64,000 nucleotides of DNA from NCBI GenBank assembly GCA_016617855.1, contig JAECUM010093736.1, positions 1 to 64,000 of the forward strand. The letters run 5' to 3'. The notes under the pieces were generated by a model. The model was not told the DNA's origin and searched no databases. It saw only the letters and a list, made by a program, of their open reading frames with translations. Every line of letters begins with the position of its first letter. Positions within the stretch are counted from its first letter, which is position 1. Below are positions 28,801 to 36,649 of this stretch, one piece after another. The translations under genes were made by a program, and so were the position numbers. This stretch comes from Megalonaias nervosa (Eukaryota > Mollusca > Bivalvia > Unionida > Unionidae).

Positions 28801-31800
28801 AATATACAGATCACATGTATTTAGCATTATACTGCAATATTCAGAACACAAGTATTTAGTGTTTTACTGTAATATACAGAACACATGTATTTAGTGTTAT
28901 ACTGTAATATACAGAACACATGATATCATTTAATAACATTATTATACTTGCTTTTTCTTTGTTTGAATATGTTTAAGTTTTTCTTTTCTTTATATCATAC
29001 TGGGCTGCCCCACTTGTTCCTATACTACCTTCACCCCAAGCCTTGTTCAGATTAAGTGGGGGCAAGTGTCCAAGTTTACCAAGGCCTAGGTGTGTCAGAT
29101 CGTTTAAATGAGTTGAATAAAAAAACTGTTAAGGCATGCAATATTAATTGCATTCATGCTGCTTTGGGAAAGGGTAATCATATTTTGTATGGTGTTTTTC
29201 TTAGGATAATTAGATAGTGACAACTCTCCCATTTTAAAATTGACATTAATTTGCTATTTGAATCTGTATACCTTTTTTAAAAACTTAGACACACTACAGT
29301 AAGTATTTTGATTTTTTTGTCATGTTGTTATTATATTATTTAAGATATTTTAAAAGGAATATTGAAGGGAATGCTTGCATTTTTTAAAAATTCCTGTATC
29401 ACGACTTTATGGTCTTAAACTAAGTATAAGAAAAGAGTGAAAACCAACAAGATTTGTACAGATCAACAAATAATTTATTTCTCTAGAATATAAAGTGAAA
29501 ATTTAAAAAGAACTTACAGTAATGTGAATTAAATCCAAATAGTCCAAAATAAGTTTTATCACCAGTCCTAATGAATAAAGTTCTAATTAAATTCCAGTGG
29601 TATTCCAAGTAAGATCCAACACTGAAGGTGTTGATGAGCTTGTAGTCTTAAATGTACTAATGTAGCAATGGCCTAAAGTATGATGATGTGTCAAAAGTCT
29701 TTTGATGAATCACAATAATATAATCCAAGATGTCCTTGTCTGAATTCACTATAATTCCAAATTAATGTTTCTGTCCAAGAATATTATTGAGTGCCTTGTA
29801 ATTCCAGAGAATAATAACTTGACGTATAATCACAAGTACTGTAGTGTTTTCTAAAGCCAACCTGAGACTCATCCATTAGATTATTGTTTTCTGCCATCCA
29901 TACAATCATTTGTTCAGAATAGATATGAATATTTTTCTGAGTGCATTTATATGAGACATTCACATATAATTGCTCAGGTCATTCATACTCCCATTCTTAA
30001 ATATTGGACATACAGTAGTCCCCCTCTTATAAGGCCACCCCTATTGCAACAGCAAAGTGGCCTTATAATGCGGGTGGCCTTTCTAGAGGGGGATGACAAA
30101 TGCGAATAGTAAATACATGTACATGTATATAGAAAGTCACAACTACATTTAATTCTAAAACATTTAATATTTTCATTTAAAAATCACATGTACATTGTGA
30201 AATTAATGTGAAACAAACTATTTCATCATTTTCAAAAGAATGCTATGAATAACTATTGATATACATGTAGTTTTAAAACTGTCTTTATAATAATGTTACA
30301 GATCACATCATCTGTCACCAACAGACACTTAAATACAATACCAATGTTCCTAAGAATTCTTATGCTTGAAAAATTTATCCAGTGTCGGACTTGAAATCTG
30401 GGCAACCATCTGTTACTTGTGGTAAAGTCATCATATCCCATTTCAACTGACAAAATTGTTGCTTTTTCTTGTATCATTTGACCAGTGAGTGGAATGTTCT
30501 TAGCATGCACAGTGCAAAACCATTCAAAAACCATTTCATTCAAATCAGGATACAAACATCTCCTGGCTCTAACAATCTTCCTTTCTCCGTCCATTCCACC
30601 TTCCCATTTCTGCAGAATTGTTTCCCTATCTTTCACGATATTGTTTATCTGAGTCTTTCCGACATCAAATTTTTCTGCCAGGATCCTCGAACTCTCCCCC
30701 TCTCTCAATTGAATTACTTTCACTTTCTCTTCTAAACTGAGAATTTTTCTTTTCCTCGATGACATGTTGATCTTTTTGCAATAACTTATTCCAATGTTGC
30801 CAACTACAAGACTGAATAAAAAAAAAATTCTACATTTAAAACAAAATGCCATGTTTTTAAAGACGGCGATCTTGTCATGTGATTCATTAGTCGCAGTCTG
30901 GTACCCTATTGATTTTACATTGTTTTACACTAAGTGACAGAAGCCAAAACGGCTTCGATATGTACGCAGAATTGACCTGAACAATAGCACCTCACGGCCA
31001 TTAGGATTTGCAATCTTGACAATTATTGTCAGTAGTAATAGCCACTAATTATGGAAGTGAACAAGCTCAACATCTTACTAAGGGAAGCCATAAAGGCTAT
31101 CAAACCATTTTCCCGCTGACTTGTGTATTGTACATCAATACTGCCATTTCTCAGCTGTTACTACTGTTAATAATTGTAATCTTAACAATTATCAGTGGCT
31201 AAACTGGACATCTCATGATAACACAGCAGTAAGGCTAATCGGATTACGTGTACTTACCTTTTTGTATGGATTAAAATTTGAGTCTTTCTCGGCTTTATGG
31301 AATAAATGTAGCTTCTTGTGAGGCGTAAATGATATAATATTAACCTTAGTGGTACATGTACTTTAGTCAACACTTCTTTCAGGAACGAAAACCTGACATT
31401 GGGAAACAGAAATCGGATTACTTAACACACGTTATGAATAAAATTGGGCTGTTCAAGAGGGGGACTACTGTATTATATTTTTGACCACTTCTTTGGAAAT
31501 TCCCTTGTTTCAAAGAGCACACTGAGAAATGAAACAATGCATGTTAAAGTTAACTGGTAACAAATGAAGACTGACTTAAATTGATTTGTGTGTTATAAAA
31601 TTTTCCTAGATTAGTCGGCTTGTAGAAAGATTGTTATTAATTAACTTTTAGTAAGATTGTTTATGGCAAAAATTGGTTTATTAGCAGTAATACATCTCTA
31701 GCTATTATTGCACTGTTATATATTGCACAAGTCCCCAGTCAAAAACATGATTCCAGTATTAGTAATTTTAATATGAGCCACTGAAATGATGAGACTCTTG

Positions 31801-33292
31801 TAAAACGCTTCATTCACAATAACTCGGGAAGCAGTGTCTAAAAACTGTACCCTACATTCCAGATTTTGAAAGTTTGAGTACAGCAAAGCTCCACTCACTT
31901 TGCCAGATTTTGGAGGTTTGAGTACAGCTAAGCTCCACCCACTTTGCCAGGTTTTTGGAAGTTTGAGTACAGCTAAGCTCCACCCACTTTGCCAGATTTT
32001 GGAGGTTTGAGTACAGCTAAGCTCCACCCACTTTGCCAGGTTTTTGGAAGTTTTGAGTACAGCTAAGCTCCATCCACTTTGCCAGTTAACCAACACATTG
32101 CAAGTGTACCTTCACTTTGGTAAGGTCAGCACTCCCAATATAATTTTGAGGACTGAAAGAATCTCAAATTTCTCCCAGTGGTTTAAAGAAAAAAAAAAAA
32201 AGCTACAAAAAACAATAGCTAAGAAATGAGACTTGGGGAATAAATCTCAAGTCCAACTCTGGAACTTCCTCCATGAGGTGAAGATGCTTCATAAGTAGTC
32301 AACAGCCTTGAAATCCCAGCCACGTGAAAAATGAAATTTGAACTTTTTTGCCTGGTTGTTTTGTCTATCTATAATGCTGATACATAAAATAGAGTCTTTG
32401 CAATATACAAAGTGATTCAAGAGAAATCTGGACCAGAACACTATTGAGGGTCTGTTAAGTGGGAAACTTAACAGCTTATAAATCATATTGTATGTTATTA
32501 GTTATTACCAATCAGTACATTGTAAAGGAAGCTTAAAATAGATTTGACTTTTTTTAAAAAAGCTTTGAAGTGAACTTTGAGATAACATTACTCTCTTTTT
32601 ATTTAATCGTCAAGACATTCATTCATTAGTATTGTATCATCTTCCATTAGAATCTGATAAGTTCAAACATTTTATTATAGAATGAAGAGAATGCATATTG
32701 TGTTCCAAAAAGCTCACTTGTTTTCCTTTCAGTCCCATTTAAACATATAAAATTTATGTCAAATAAAAGATACACTGTTTTAGAAGCCAATCTACTGATC
32801 AAAATTTGTAACTTTACTGATTTTATGTCCTGGTTCTGTCACATGCATGGGTGTACACATGCTCAAGCCACTGGCATCGCATTGTCTATATCATCATAAG
32901 AGACAGGCAGGATGTCCGAGTCACGAAGACATGACCACAGGCTCATAGTCTCCAAGCTCAATATCCAAACTCAATCTAGCTGATGACCGCTCTGGTGGCC
33001 TAGTGGTTACAGCATCTGCCTTAGATGTAGGAGGTTGCTGGTTTGAACCCAGGCTGAGTCATACCAAAGACTTTAAAAAATGGTACTAACAGCTGCCTCG
33101 CTAGGTGCGCAGCATTAAGAGGTTAGTATTAGGACTGGTCGGCCTAGTGTCAGGATAATGTGACTGGGTGGGACATCATGCTACATGTATGTGGCATGAT
33201 GTCCCAGTGCAAGAGATCACTATAAACTGCCACACTGCAGACATCTTAGCAATATGACTGAAAAATTGTTAAAGCCATGTTACAAATCCAAA

Positions 33293-33337
<45 letters not shown>

Positions 33338-35708
33338 AGCTGATGACCACAACTCAAAATAGGGCCCAAAAAGCTGAAGTGTGCCCAGATTGAAACAGGA
33401 GAATGTGAAATAAATATTTGTCAAAGAACTGTGCAGCTAAGTAGAAACAATTGATGTGAACTCCAAGAATGTTGAGGAAAACTGGGCATACATCAGAGAC
33501 TGTACTCACTTGCATCCAAAACCCTCAATCCTGCCACAGGTAGACATTGATGCTGACATATAATGCCTGCTTAATGAGAAACATCAGCTGTAAAGGCATG
33601 TCATCTAAGACGGTAGGCTTCAACAACATTAATAGGAGAGACCTATGTGTCATAGTCAAAGTTGCAAATATAATGATGCTGATTTCAAATTTCAAGGCAC
33701 TGGCTGACATTTTTGAGGATAAAACAAGTGATGTATCAGACTCTTTGATCACGATTTAATTCAAGAAGGCAAAGAGGAACCTATTTTGAATGTATTTTCA
33801 GTAAGTAAAAAAATGGGAGCCATACCCTATTTTAAATTATAAGTGAGTTCATAGGTTATCCAGATGCACAAAAATGAGACAGCAGCGTATATGGAGACTC
33901 ACTTGTAAGATACTATACTTTCATGGCTAACATACACAGCAGATAGTGAATACTGTAATTCATGGCTGCCATGTACATAATTGTAGTGAGAGATTACTGT
34001 ATTTCATGGCTGCCATGCACAACATTATAGTGAGAGAATACTGTAATTCATGGCTTCCATGTACAGAATTGTAGTGAGAGAGTACTGTACTTCATGGCAT
34101 CCATGTACAGCATTATAGCGAGAGAGTGCTGTAATTCATGGCTGGCATGTACAGCATTATTGTGAGAGAGTACTGTATTTATGGCTGCCATGCACAGCAT
34201 TATTGTAAAAGAGTACGCATTTCAAACTTCAATCCAGGTCAGTTTCTTTAGATGATGTCTGTACCTAATGCAAGTGTAATACTGATATAAGATGGGTACA
34301 AAAGGTGGTAATAAATATATGTGAACCATAAGAGAAACATGGTGATATTTTTTGACTTATAGGAAAATACTCTGGTTTATAAATGTAATGCAGTTTGTTT
34401 CCAGTTGACATCAAGAAGAGCAGATGTCATGAACATTAGTTGTGACACAAAACTCTGAATGCATGCATTCAGTGATATAATCACAGATTTCTTCATTTGG
34501 CATTAGTTTTCTATGATGTTTGATGATAGTTTTGAACAATGTTTGATGATAGTTTTCCGTGATGTTTGGTGATAGTGATGATAGTTTTCTGTGATGTTTG
34601 ATAATAGTTTTTTACAATGTTGATAGTTAATTACAATGTTTGATGATAGTTTTCTATGATGTTTGATGATAGATTTCTGCATTGTTGGATGATAGTTTTC
34701 TATGATGTTTGATGATCGTTTTCTATGTTTTATGATAGATTTCTACATTGTTTGATGATAGTTTTCTACGATGTTTGATGATAGTTTTCTATGATGTTTG
34801 ATGATAGTTTTCAACAATGTTTGATGATAGTTATCTACAATGTTGATAGTTTTTTATGATGTTTGTTTATAGTTTTCTCCAGTATTTGTTGATAGTTTTC
34901 TGTGATGTTTGTTAGTTTTCTACAATGCTTGATGATAGTTTTCTATAAGTTTTCTACAATGTTTGATGACCTTAACTGACTCTTTCTTGCATTGCAGTTT
35001 GTGTTTGATCAAAATGTTTAGTTTTATTGTTGGGAAGGCTTTGATACAAATGTTTGTGTAAGCAAAACATTGTGGCTGAACTGCATGTTTGTTCTCTTGT
35101 AGAAATGTTCTACAAAAACTCTTCATGATATCCATGTCTTAAACTTCCCCATAAATAGAACTTGGATTTGTTATCATAATTTTACATACGATCAGTAAAA
35201 ACTGAAATTCATGTTTTCAGAAACTGGTGGTTTTGGAAAGGTCCTGCCTGACAGCAGATCAGAACAACCAACCTTGATAGAGAAAGTTCAAATGGAAGCC
35301 ATGCCACTTGTTTCTCCGAAGGATGTAGAAGATATGATAGAGAAAGAAAAGCATTATGTTAAAGGCAGAGTTGAGTCTACTAAAGAAGATGTTAAAATTG
35401 TCGTGCCATCAGATTCAAGCGACTTTCCTAAAATTGTTGCGGAAGATGAAGATCTGATATCAAATTACAAAGAGGATTCTTTGAATATAGATATGTCTGA
35501 GTTCATTTGCATTGATGAAATTGGTGGTGAGGATGCAGAAGCAAATGAAGACAGTCCTCAAAAGCAGAGTGCAAAGGAGACGGAATTCTCAGGTGATCAA
35601 GAATATGAAATTCAAGATGAACTGTCACTAACAAAGGATGATCAGAAGGAAAATTTTCTACGATATTTTATTTGTATAGATGAGATTTGGGATGATGAGG
35701 GTGTTTAG
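3419..35708 (+). CDS. Cassette zinc-finger gene, 3' part (six exons, 5' end not seen)
   Basis: Proposed coding exons: 3419-4276, 5007-5498, 10602-10994, 19438-19836, 25033-25533 and 35221-35708 (stop TAG). Each starts after an AG acceptor with two bases completing a codon, and each internal exon ends one base into a codon before GT, so all introns are phase 1 and the frame stays open throughout, giving about 1,040 residues. Order: a charged low-complexity region, four double C2H2 modules (eight fingers), then an acidic tail. The finger spacing is the same in all four modules, which shows that they descend from one duplicated exon. I do not recognise the family. A nuclear nucleic-acid-binding role is inferred from the C2H2 fingers and the acidic tail only. 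No start codon or promoter is identified; upstream exons probably lie left of the window or before 3419. The introns carry most of the repeats described here. Confidence 0.8.
4388..4486. repeat. Compound microsatellite (CT)n-(TG/TA)n-(TA)n
   Basis: Simple repeat in the intron after the charged linker exon. The frames through it are artefacts. Confidence 0.95.
5007..5498 (+). CDS. Zinc-finger gene, double-finger exon 1
   Basis: 492 nt, phase 1-1, acceptor 'aatctttcag', donor 'AAGG|GTAAGT'. The N-terminal 50 residues are Ser/Lys-rich. Finger 1 is C-x4-C-x13-H-x4-H, starting 'MSCPVDKC' and ending 'HWMKRH'. Finger 2 is C-x2-C-x12-H-x4-H, from 'FKCRIC' to 'HIENVH'. Eight residues separate them. 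About 24 residues later comes 'FLDPGPLYF'. The tail is Lys-rich. Layout and spacing match the other three finger exons. The Trp after the first zinc His and the 'CPV' after the first Cys are family marks. Its target (DNA, RNA or protein) cannot be told from sequence. Confidence 0.85.
5553..5634. repeat. 41-bp tandem duplication
   Basis: Two copies of a unit beginning 'gctgccattgaggaaagttg', 55 bp past the donor of the first finger exon. Confidence 0.85.
5640..7770. other. Intron, no gene seen
   Basis: AT-rich intron of the zinc-finger gene. The only notable items are a possible transposon end near 6412 and a repeated phrase 'ccgacttcataagaaaaa' / 'ccgactttataaaaaaa' near 6860 and 6940. Confidence 0.6.
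7777..7839. repeat. (CT)n microsatellite
   Basis: About 31 CT units. The flanks from 7840 to 8280 show no gene. Confidence 0.97.
8284..8345. repeat. Short tandem repeat 'gttgggccaaattgtcttt'
   Basis: Three imperfect copies. The stretch 8350-8890 to its right looks like worn repeat DNA without a recognisable coding domain. Confidence 0.6.
8896..9137 (-). mobile_element. tRNA-derived SINE, family 2
   Basis: On the minus strand: A box 'TGGCCAAGTGGTCTAA', B box-like 'GGGTTTGAGTC', a body with 'ttttcccacgttcttcctcc', and an (AAC)n tail (at the left here). A 12-bp target duplication with one mismatch flanks it (8884-8895 and 9138-9149). It is unrelated in body to family 1. Confidence 0.83.
9344..9662 (+). 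mobile_element. tRNA-derived SINE, family 1
   Basis: Same head, body and tail as the copy at 12144. An 11-bp target duplication 'cttttatttcc' lies at 9333-9343 and 9663-9673. The A and B boxes are slightly changed. Confidence 0.87.
9850..9945. repeat. 48-bp tandem duplication
   Basis: Two near-identical copies starting 'caaatatgagtactgtttca', in intron sequence made largely of the dispersed molluscan-type repeat. Confidence 0.85.
10000..10470 (+). repeat. Dispersed repeat, decayed
   Basis: Phrases such as 'gccgtcaaatatggccacca' recur with changes and link this stretch to the family seen at 39.6-44.7 kb. No coding. Confidence 0.5.
10602..10994 (+). CDS. Zinc-finger gene, double-finger exon 2
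   Basis: 393 nt, phase 1-1, acceptor 'gctcttttag'. Finger 1 begins 'MDCPVDRC' and ends 'HWEKVH' (C-x4-C-x13-H-x4-H). Finger 2 runs from 'LECPLC' to 'HIRFIH' (C-x2-C-x12-H-x4-H), then 'YIDPGRLF'. The residues just before finger 1 ('VKWVPEM') parallel the 'VEWKYNM' of the third finger exon. Two donors lie 6 nt apart, GTAATG after 10988 and GTAAGA after 10994. Both keep frame and differ by two codons; I chose the stronger one. No frameshift or stop is present, and all eight zinc ligands are kept. Confidence 0.85.
11500..11648. repeat. About 47-bp minisatellite, three copies
   Basis: Units with 'gcatatgaaacaccctccaa'. The intron on both sides (10995-11430 and 11650-12120) shows no gene. Confidence 0.85.
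12144..12470 (+). mobile_element. tRNA-derived SINE, family 1, near-consensus copy
   Basis: The head has a pol III A box (TGGCCTAGTGG) and B box (GGTTCGATCCC). The body includes 'ggttagtgttaggactggtc', and the tail 'attgttaaagctacgtt' ends in a simple repeat. An 8-bp target duplication 'acaactgg' flanks it (12136-12143 and 12471-12478). It is the least decayed copy here. Confidence 0.88.
12740..12865. repeat. About 29-bp minisatellite
   Basis: Four to five units of 'gatggtgttaggacacaggg'. Confidence 0.85.
13174..13497 (+). mobile_element. tRNA-derived SINE, family 1, inside the 52-bp array
   Basis: It shares the family body but has its own variants ('gcactggatg', 'ttagaaaaatggtgcta', 'gaatgatgctccagtgc') also seen in the copy at 14977. 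The surrounding minisatellite is interrupted by it. Confidence 0.82.
14977..15226 (+). mobile_element. tRNA-derived SINE, family 1, duplicated copy with deletions
   Basis: It shares private variants and both flanks with the copy at 13174, so it arose by duplication with the array rather than by a new insertion. It has lost a short piece near 15090 and most of the 3' end. Confidence 0.8.
16255..17045. repeat. 27-bp minisatellite, about 29 units
   Basis: The unit 'gttttactgatgtcatattg' plus 7 bp. Because 27 is a multiple of three and the unit has no stop in some frames, open frames of 285 codons (plus) and 269 codons (minus) cross it, encoding 'ILTWGFTDV' or 'NMTSVKPHV' repeats. Both flanks belong to the dispersed repeat, so the array probably grew from a piece of it. 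I do not regard the frames as genes. Confidence 0.9.
17046..18310 (+). repeat. Dispersed repeat remnants
   Basis: 'gtggtaaccatcttgaaaat', 'atttggtcctaaatgaaaat' near 17245 and 'ggtcaaggtcact' phrases near 18060 mark worn copies of molluscan-type dispersed repeats. No coding. Confidence 0.5.
18310..18950. repeat. Minisatellite with nested long (about 145 bp) and short (about 65 bp) units
   Basis: Early units contain 'aaaatggttttatcagagta' followed by 'gaattgctttcactcagtat'. Later units keep only the second half. Confidence 0.87.
19438..19836 (+). CDS. Zinc-finger gene, double-finger exon 3
   Basis: 399 nt, phase 1-1, acceptor 'tttgtttcag', donor 'ACTG|GTAAGA'. Finger 1 runs from 'MTCPVCKC' to 'HWKMVH'; it carries an extra Cys between the two ligands but keeps C-x4-C-x13-H-x4-H. 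Finger 2 runs from 'PACPKC' to 'HMKQCH' after a nine-residue linker, one longer than in the other modules. A short helix-like stretch follows, then 'FIDPGNYTY'. The end is Ser/Thr/Lys-rich. An in-frame ATG precedes finger 1, but the frame is open back to the acceptor and the phase fits, so this is taken as an internal exon. Confidence 0.85.
20395..20665. repeat. Minisatellite based on 'cagattttcttttttgcatg'
   Basis: About nine units of 28-34 bp. The region 19880-20390 shows nothing else. Confidence 0.85.
20670..23700. other. Intron, no gene seen
   Basis: AT-rich intron. A small inverted repeat 'aggggaagtaa' / 'ttacctcccctt' at about 20873-20900 and 'caaggtcaaggtcattt' repeats near 23275 and 23440 suggest old transposon sequence. 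No coding domain or RNA gene is recognisable. Confidence 0.6.
23735..24660. repeat. 37-bp minisatellite, about 25 units
   Basis: The unit contains 'cattttgctctgtcacacct' and 'tagttatgcatttgggc'. Confidence 0.93.
25033..25533 (+). CDS. Zinc-finger gene, double-finger exon 4
   Basis: 501 nt, phase 1-1, acceptor 'tctgttcatag', donor 'ATAG|GTAATA'. An acidic N-terminal stretch leads to finger 1, 'LCPVPKC' to 'HWKEKH' (C-x4-C-x13-H-x4-H). Finger 2 runs from 'FHCKLC' to 'HLFLDH'. The signature is 'YVNPGRQVC', with Asn in place of the Asp of the other three modules. A Lys/Ser-rich tail of about 45 residues follows. It is the most diverged of the four modules, yet every zinc ligand is intact, which suggests that it is under selection. 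Confidence 0.83.
25675..25945. repeat. About 57-bp minisatellite, five units
   Basis: Units contain 'aatgaccttccaaaggaata'. It starts 140 bp past the donor of the fourth finger exon. Confidence 0.9.
26105..26340. repeat. 35-bp minisatellite, left part
   Basis: Units of 'atactgtaatatacagaaca' plus about 15 bp. The array is cut by the L2/CR1-like insertion and resumes at 28312. Confidence 0.9.
26340..28312 (+). mobile_element. Broken L2/CR1-like non-LTR retrotransposon, 5'-truncated
   Basis: The plus strand encodes, across at least three frames, the end of the pre-RT region ('VHAAKSAHYSTKI'), an RT domain and a C-terminal block. Recognisable RT motifs: 'NDLKNYCPVSNLPFMSKILEKV', trimmed here to 'YCPVSNLPFMSKILEKV'; 'SAYRPCHSSETTLLQV'; 'GVPQGSVLGPVLF'; and 'YADN' where the catalytic 'YADD' should be. 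The C-terminal 'SPTYLSDLTHVYTPAR', 'SYGQHSFAYQGPATWNELP' is typical of the L2/CR1/Rex group. It ends in a short ATT run. The endonuclease is absent. Frameshifts and the YADN change make it dead. It lies in the sense direction inside the zinc-finger gene's last intron. Confidence 0.82.
28312..28925. repeat. 35-bp minisatellite, right part
   Basis: Same unit as 26105-26340, about 17 copies, resuming in mid-unit directly after the retroelement's ATT tail. Confidence 0.92.
29394..29815 (+). repeat. Dispersed element, possible solo LTR, copy 1
   Basis: About 420 bp shared with 54541-54915, including 'atggtcttaaactaagta' at the start and 'ataatccaagatgtccttgt' near the end. The start 'tgtatcacgac' recalls the 'TGTCACGAC' starts of some Gypsy LTRs, but no internal retroviral-type region, primer site or target duplication was found. 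Confidence 0.5.
30013..31470 (-). mobile_element. pogo/Tigger-type DNA transposon, internally deleted
   Basis: A 1,458-bp element with perfect 16-bp terminal inverted repeats (CAGTAGTCCCCCTCTT at 30013-30028, its complement at 31455-31470) and TA on both sides (30011-30012 and 31471-31472), the target-site duplication of the Tc1/mariner/pogo group. It carries only the DNA-binding half of a transposase on the minus strand; the DDE catalytic domain is missing. It therefore needs a helper to move. Confidence 0.88.
30253..30765 (-). CDS. Truncated Tigger transposase: CENP-B-type DNA-binding region
   Basis: 170 residues from the ATG of 'MSSRKRKILSLEEKVKVIQ'. Residues 1-50 form a psq/CENP-B N-terminal helix-turn-helix ('SSRILAEKFDVGKTQINNIV'). 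About 60-125 fit the second CENP-B helix-turn-helix ('LNEMVFEWFCTVHAKNIPL', 'MIQEKA', 'RWLPRFQVRHWI'). In full-length pogo transposases a DDE nuclease domain follows; here the frame ends about 35 residues later in unrelated sequence. An earlier in-frame Met at 30852 precedes a hydrophobic stretch and is less likely. Such a product could bind the element's ends without cutting. Confidence 0.7.
   Translation of the reverse strand: MSSRKRKILSLEEKVKVIQLREGESSRILAEKFDVGKTQINNIVKDRETILQKWEGGMDGERKIVRARRCLYPDLNEMVFEWFCTVHAKNIPLTGQMIQEKATILSVEMGYDDFTTSNRWLPRFQVRHWINFSSIRILRNIGIVFKCLLVTDDVICNIIIKTVLKLHVYQ
31855..32090. repeat. About 45-bp minisatellite with two alternating unit types
   Basis: Five units around 'gtttgagtacagctaagctc'. 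'gattttggagg' and 'gtttttggaag' forms alternate, so the larger period is a pair. Confidence 0.88.
32989..33337 (+). mobile_element. tRNA-derived SINE, family 1, with long AC tail
   Basis: A family 1 head and body ending in an AC microsatellite (about 33292-33336). An 11-bp target duplication 'agctgatgacc' lies at 32978-32988 and 33338-33348. It is a recent-looking insertion in the zinc-finger gene's last intron. Confidence 0.87.
33905..34215. repeat. About 44-bp minisatellite, seven units
   Basis: Units contain 'attcatggctgccatgtaca' and 'gtgagagagtactgt'. Confidence 0.88.
34500..34975. repeat. About 23-bp minisatellite
   Basis: Some twenty units of 'tgatgatagttttctatgat', ending 245 bp before the terminal zinc-finger exon. 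Confidence 0.88.
35221..35708 (+). CDS. Zinc-finger gene, acidic terminal exon
   Basis: Acceptor 'catgttttcag', phase 1, 161 residues, then TAG. The exon is rich in Asp and Glu and carries two copies of a short motif, 'EFICIDEIGGEDAE' and 'YFICIDEIWDDEG', the second next to the stop. The motif resembles the acidic 'LVTVDEVIEEE' repeats that I recall for human ZNF638/NP220; this is a similarity of pattern, not proven homology. The long intron before it (9.7 kb) holds a retroelement, a Tigger element and several minisatellites. Assignment to the same gene as the finger exons rests on strand, phase and the lack of any other gene between them. Confidence 0.7.
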
Positions 35709-36507
35709 TGAAAATTTTGTTTGAGATGGCCAGAACTGATCTTAGGAATCATCACTATATATGGACCATCCAAGTTGTTGGTGCAAAATAGTATCTCCCT
35801 TGATAGAGCTCAAACATAGAAGGGTGTCAGTTAGGTTCTTTGGCTGGAGCAGATGAAAGAAACAGACCCTCAGGATTTTTATCTGAAAAACAAAATACTG
35901 TATAAAAGTGGTAATAGTGCTTGAGAGGAAATTTCAAATACAGCGATCTTCCTCCATAATGTAGTTAACTATTTTGAAATACCTTCCTAGAATAGTCTGA
36001 ATTCCCAAAAGATATGGACAATTTAATATCATTCTGTAGTTTACGGAAATGCCAGGTGATCAAGAATATGAAATTCAAGATGAAGTCTCCTCACCAACAG
36101 AGGATGATCAGATTGAAGATATTCTACAAAATTTTGTTTGCATAGATGATATTGAGGATGAAGAAGAAAGTGAAGGATGCTAGAAGGAATAGGCCTTATA
36201 AGGGTGTGCAGTGATGTTTAAATTTTGTTTGAGATCATCAGAGCTGATCCTGGAAATTATCACTATATATGTACCATACAAGTTATTGGTGCAAAATAGT
36301 ATGTCCCTTGATAGAGCTCAAACATAGAAGCATCTCATTCAGGTTCTTTGGCCAGAGTGGTTGAAAGAAACAGACCATCAGGATTTTTATGTGAAAAACA
36401 AAATACTGTATAAAACAGTAATAGTGCTTCAGAGGTAACTTCAAATACAGCAATCTTCCTCCAATATGTAGTTAACTATTTTGAAATACTTGCCTAGAAT
36501 AGTCTGA
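35709..36507 (+). other. 3' UTR of the zinc-finger gene and its tandem copy
   Basis: The sequence after the stop ('gagctcaaacatagaag', 'ttcctccataatgtagtt') recurs about 464 bp later with scattered substitutions. The first copy ends and the second begins at 'ctgtagtttac' near 36043. The duplicated unit spans roughly 35580-36043 and 36044-36507. No AATAAA lies in this stretch. Downstream AATAAA hexamers at 37319-37324 and 38469-38474 are possible polyadenylation signals. Confidence 0.6.
36049..36183 (+). pseudogene. Duplicate of the zinc-finger gene's C-terminal segment
   Basis: An open stretch of 44 codons with its own ATG repeats the end of the last exon: 'GDQEYEIQDE' and a third acidic motif, 'NFVCIDDIEDEEE', then TAG. 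It is the second copy of a tandem duplication of about 464 bp that also covers the 3' UTR. It lies 340 bp beyond the stop of the main frame. The nearest possible acceptor ('ctgtag' ending at 36039) would be phase 0, which does not fit the phase-1 gene, so I treat it as a relic. An alternative 3' end remains possible. Confidence 0.55.
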
Positions 36508-36509
36508 AT

Positions 36510-36640
36510 TCCCAAAAGATATGGACAATTTAATATCATTCTGTAGTTTACAGAGAATTTAATATCATTCTGTAGTTTACAGACAATTTAATATCATTCT
36601 GTAGTTTACAGACAATTTAATATCATTCTGTAGTTTACAC
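36510..36640. repeat. 29-bp tandem repeat, four units
   Basis: 'aatttaatatcattctgtag' units grown from the end of the duplicated 3' UTR. Confidence 0.88.
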
Positions 36641-36649
36641 TTGTTTACC

